Below are positions 23,465 through 25,376 of a DNA stretch of 25,376 nt, one piece after another; the stretch's first letter is position 1, and each line of letters begins with the position of its first letter. The position numbers and the translations under genes are program-made. This DNA comes from JBGCDD01 sp045105075 (GTDB lineage Bacteria; Pseudomonadota; Alphaproteobacteria; Rhodobacterales; Rhodobacteraceae): positions 1-25,376 of the forward strand of contig JBGCDD010000089.1 of the NCBI GenBank assembly GCA_045105075.1, in the 5' to 3' direction. The notes below the pieces were generated by a model that was not told the origin of the DNA, did not search any database, and saw only the letters and a program-made list of their open reading frames with translations.

Positions 23465-24513
23465 GGCGCTTCCTTTTCGCTGCGGCGCGGCCGTCTGGTG
23501 CGCAGCCGGCGTTCGCGCGCGCGCTGGTTTGAGCGGCCGCGCCGCGCGCTGATCCACCCCGTGACCGTGGGCACGATGCCTTGCGGCACGCCGCGCACAA
23601 AGACGATCAGGATGATGCCAAGCACCAGATTGATGTTCACCACCGATTGCGACCCCAGATACGAGGTCAGGAAATGCAGCGCAAATGTTGCCAGGATCGG
23701 GCCAATCAACGTGCCGCGCCCGCCGACGATCACCCAGATGATGGTCATCGCCGACAGCGGCAGCGAAAACACATCCGGCGTGACGCGGCTGACCCCGACG
23801 CAGAAAAACACACCGCCCAAACCTGCGATGGCGGCTCCGATGGTAAAGATGCCGAGCTTGTAAAGCCGCGTGTCATAGGCCAGCAATTCGGCGCGCACCT
23901 CGTTTTCGCGAATGGCCTGACAGACCCGTCCGAAATGCGTGTTCACCAGCCAGCCGCAGAAGATGTAAAGCAGGATCAGCGCGGCCATAGCCACATAGAA
24001 CACCTGTTCCGGGAACATGAACGCGCCCGTGTCCCACGGATAATTCAGCGGCGGCGCACCGGTGCCATTGAACCCGCCCAGCAGCGCATTGCCGATCTTG
24101 TATTCTGGCCCCGAGGTGCGCCGGATCAGCGAATAAAGGATCAACGCAACCGTCAGCGTGATCACGGCCAGATAGACATCTGACACCCGGCCATAAAACA
24201 CGAAATAGCCGATGATCGCGGCAAAGGCGGCGGCCACAAGGATCGCCACCAGAATGGCCCAAGTGGATCCTCCGAAGTTCACCGCCGCAATGGCATAGGC
24301 ATACGCGCCGACGCCGAAAAACGCGGTTTGCCCGAAACACAAGATGCCGCCATAGCCCCAGATCAACGCCAAAGACAGCGCCAGGATCGCCAATCCGATG
24401 ACCTGCGACAAGGTGATGATGGTGAACAGTTGCAGCACGGACGGGGCGGCAAGCATAAAGATCACGCCCAAAACGGCGACGATCAGCGTGCCTTTGAAAT
24501 CTTGTGCCAACAT
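23461..24513 (-). CDS. UrtC/LivM-like ABC transporter permease
   Basis: 350 aa with about eight or more hydrophobic segments, and the LivM/UrtC landmarks 'LALIWGYGGILCFGQTAFFGVGAYAYA', 'RENEVRAELLAYDTRLYKLGIFTIGAAIAGLGG' (the cytoplasmic coupling loop) and 'IIWVIVGGRGTLIGPILA'. It would form half of the channel with the permease encoded upstream. It ends in an unusually arginine-rich tail: about 12 of the last 27 residues are Arg after 'GWISA'. It begins 4 bases after the upstream gene's TAA, with only a weak AGAG-type ribosome site, so it is probably translationally coupled. Confidence 0.93.
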   Translation of the reverse strand: MLAQDFKGTLIVAVLGVIFMLAAPSVLQLFTIITLSQVIGLAILALSLALIWGYGGILCFGQTAFFGVGAYAYAIAAVNFGGSTWAILVAILVAAAFAAIIGYFVFYGRVSDVYLAVITLTVALILYSLIRRTSGPEYKIGNALLGGFNGTGAPPLNYPWDTGAFMFPEQVFYVAMAALILLYIFCGWLVNTHFGRVCQAIRENEVRAELLAYDTRLYKLGIFTIGAAIAGLGGVFFCVGVSRVTPDVFSLPLSAMTIIWVIVGGRGTLIGPILATFALHFLTSYLGSQSVVNINLVLGIILIVFVRGVPQGIVPTVTGWISARRGRSNQRARERRLRTRRPRRSEKEAP

Positions 24514-24517
24514 GCGG

Positions 24518-25375
24518 TTAAAGGCTCTTGCGGAAAAAGCTGCCGGTGATGCCTTTGGGCATCAAACGCAGCAGAACAATGGCAGTGGCCAGCAGCGCGA
24601 CTTCGCCGAGCGTTGGGCCGGTCAGGAACGCGATGATGCCGTTGATCCCACCCAGCAAGATCGAGGCCGATACCGTTCCGGCCAAAATCGCCTCGCCGCC
24701 GGAAATCACTGTGATGAACGCTTTGGCGATATAGACCGACCCGATTGTGGGCAGCACGCCGGTGATGGGCGCCAGCAATCCACCCGCAAGGCCCGAGACA
24801 GCGGCGCCAAGTCCAAAGGTCAGCATATAGACCCGCGCTGTGGACACGCCCAACGCACCCGCCATTTCCGCGTTTTGCATGGTGCCGCGCGCGACCAATC
24901 CCAGCGTGGTCAGTTTGAGAATGGCATAGACCATCAACAGCAACAGGATGGTGACGACAATCAAAAACACCTCATAGCCAGACGAGGTGTATTCCCCGAT
25001 GGTGATCACGCCAAGCGGTGGCGAGATCGTCGTCGCGGTCGAGGCCCCAAAGATCGACGTGACCAGCCCAATGAACAGCAATGACAGCCCCCAAGTGGCC
25101 AGCAACGTGTCAACCATGCGTCCGTAAAGATACCGGATCAGCACCCGTTCAACGACAATACCGATGATCCCAACCACCAAAGGCGCCAGGATCAGCATCG
25201 CGACCCAGATATTCACGCCGTTGTTGGTGGCCACCACAACCGTATAGCCCCCCAACATGATGAATTCGCCATGCGCCAGATTGATCACCCGCATCATGCC
25301 AAAGATGATCGCCAGCCCAAGGCTGATCAGCGCCAGATGGGCAATGCCATAGACGATTTGCAAAATGAGCGAGGC
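24518..25375 (-). CDS. UrtB/LivH-like ABC transporter permease (5' partial)
   Basis: The frame stays open to the right edge; residues before the first visible TTG (A-S-L-I-L-Q-I-V-Y-G) fit a permease N-terminus, so only a few residues are likely missing. 'LGLAIIFGMMRVINLAHGEFIMLGGY' is the LivH/UrtB hallmark, followed by 'RYLYGRMVDTLLATWGLSL', 'RGTMQNAEMAGALGVSTARVYMLTFGLGAAVSGLAGGL' and 'ISGGEAILAGTVSASILLGGINGI'. About 285 aa is the short LivH size, without the long N-terminal region of true urea UrtB proteins. It is the first permease of the operon; the substrate-binding protein gene probably lies beyond the right edge. Confidence 0.92.
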   Translation of the reverse strand, partial: ASLILQIVYGIAHLALISLGLAIIFGMMRVINLAHGEFIMLGGYTVVVATNNGVNIWVAMLILAPLVVGIIGIVVERVLIRYLYGRMVDTLLATWGLSLLFIGLVTSIFGASTATTISPPLGVITIGEYTSSGYEVFLIVVTILLLLMVYAILKLTTLGLVARGTMQNAEMAGALGVSTARVYMLTFGLGAAVSGLAGGLLAPITGVLPTIGSVYIAKAFITVISGGEAILAGTVSASILLGGINGIIAFLTGPTLGEVALLATAIVLLRLMPKGITGSFFRKSL

Positions 25376-25376
25376 G

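Noticed and set aside
22751..23863. Plus-strand open frame of about 370 codons opposite the UrtD and UrtC genes.
   Set aside because: Shadow of two well-supported transporter genes; no ribosome site or domain.

Overview
The window is a GC-rich, tightly packed catabolic and transport island. Codon use, the Urt-type transporter and the mix of enzyme families suggest an alphaproteobacterium, probably Rhodobacterales (roseobacter-like). This rests on general resemblance, not on a marker gene. I see no rRNA, tRNA, CRISPR array, insertion sequence or phage gene. Almost every base is coding; the only gaps are 5103-5222, 5433-5475 and 12255-12341.

Layout. (1) A plus-strand run from the left edge to 8048 encodes a 5'-truncated dimethylglycine/sarcosine dehydrogenase-like flavoprotein with a GcvT half, a diaminopropionate ammonia-lyase-like PLP enzyme, an M24 peptidase-fold hydrolase, a maleate isomerase/EutA-like protein, a 69-aa unknown protein, an amidase-signature enzyme and a class III CoA-transferase. 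(2) A convergent minus-strand run (12254 to 8045) encodes a MarR regulator and both hydantoinase/oxoprolinase subunits (HyuA, HyuB). (3) A divergent plus-strand operon (12342-18747) encodes a molybdenum hydroxylase (separate FAD subunit, then a fused [2Fe-2S]/molybdopterin subunit), a 6-hydroxynicotinate reductase-like Fe-S protein, a UPF0280 (ApbE-like) protein and a DUF1185 protein. (4) A minus-strand operon entering from the right edge (to 18739) encodes two Urt/Liv-type permeases, an UrtD-like ATPase, an UrtE-like ATPase fused in frame to a complete amidase, and an acyl-CoA synthetase.

How they may work together (inference). Regions 2-4 fit uptake and degradation of a nitrogen heterocycle. 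An amide/urea-type ABC transporter imports it, the Mo-hydroxylase hydroxylates the ring to a lactam tautomer, the 6-hydroxynicotinate reductase-like protein reduces the ring, HyuAB and/or an amidase open the cyclic amide, and CoA-transferase or CoA-ligase activates the acid. The dehydrogenase/GcvT protein could remove an N-methyl group, and the PLP lyase and isomerase could process amino-acid or dicarboxylate products. Candidate substrates are nicotinate-, picolinate- or N-methylpyridinium-type compounds such as homarine or trigonelline; the sequence alone does not choose. A MarR protein divergent from the Mo-hydroxylase operon, with a near-perfect GTATAC-centred palindrome between them, is the likely local switch.

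Most unusual items: the ABC ATPase-amidase fusion, which keeps a plausible internal ribosome site and start giving a normal-length amidase, and the MOP-like [2Fe-2S]/Mo fusion paired with a stand-alone FAD subunit beside the 6-hydroxynicotinate reductase-like, UPF0280 and DUF1185 genes.
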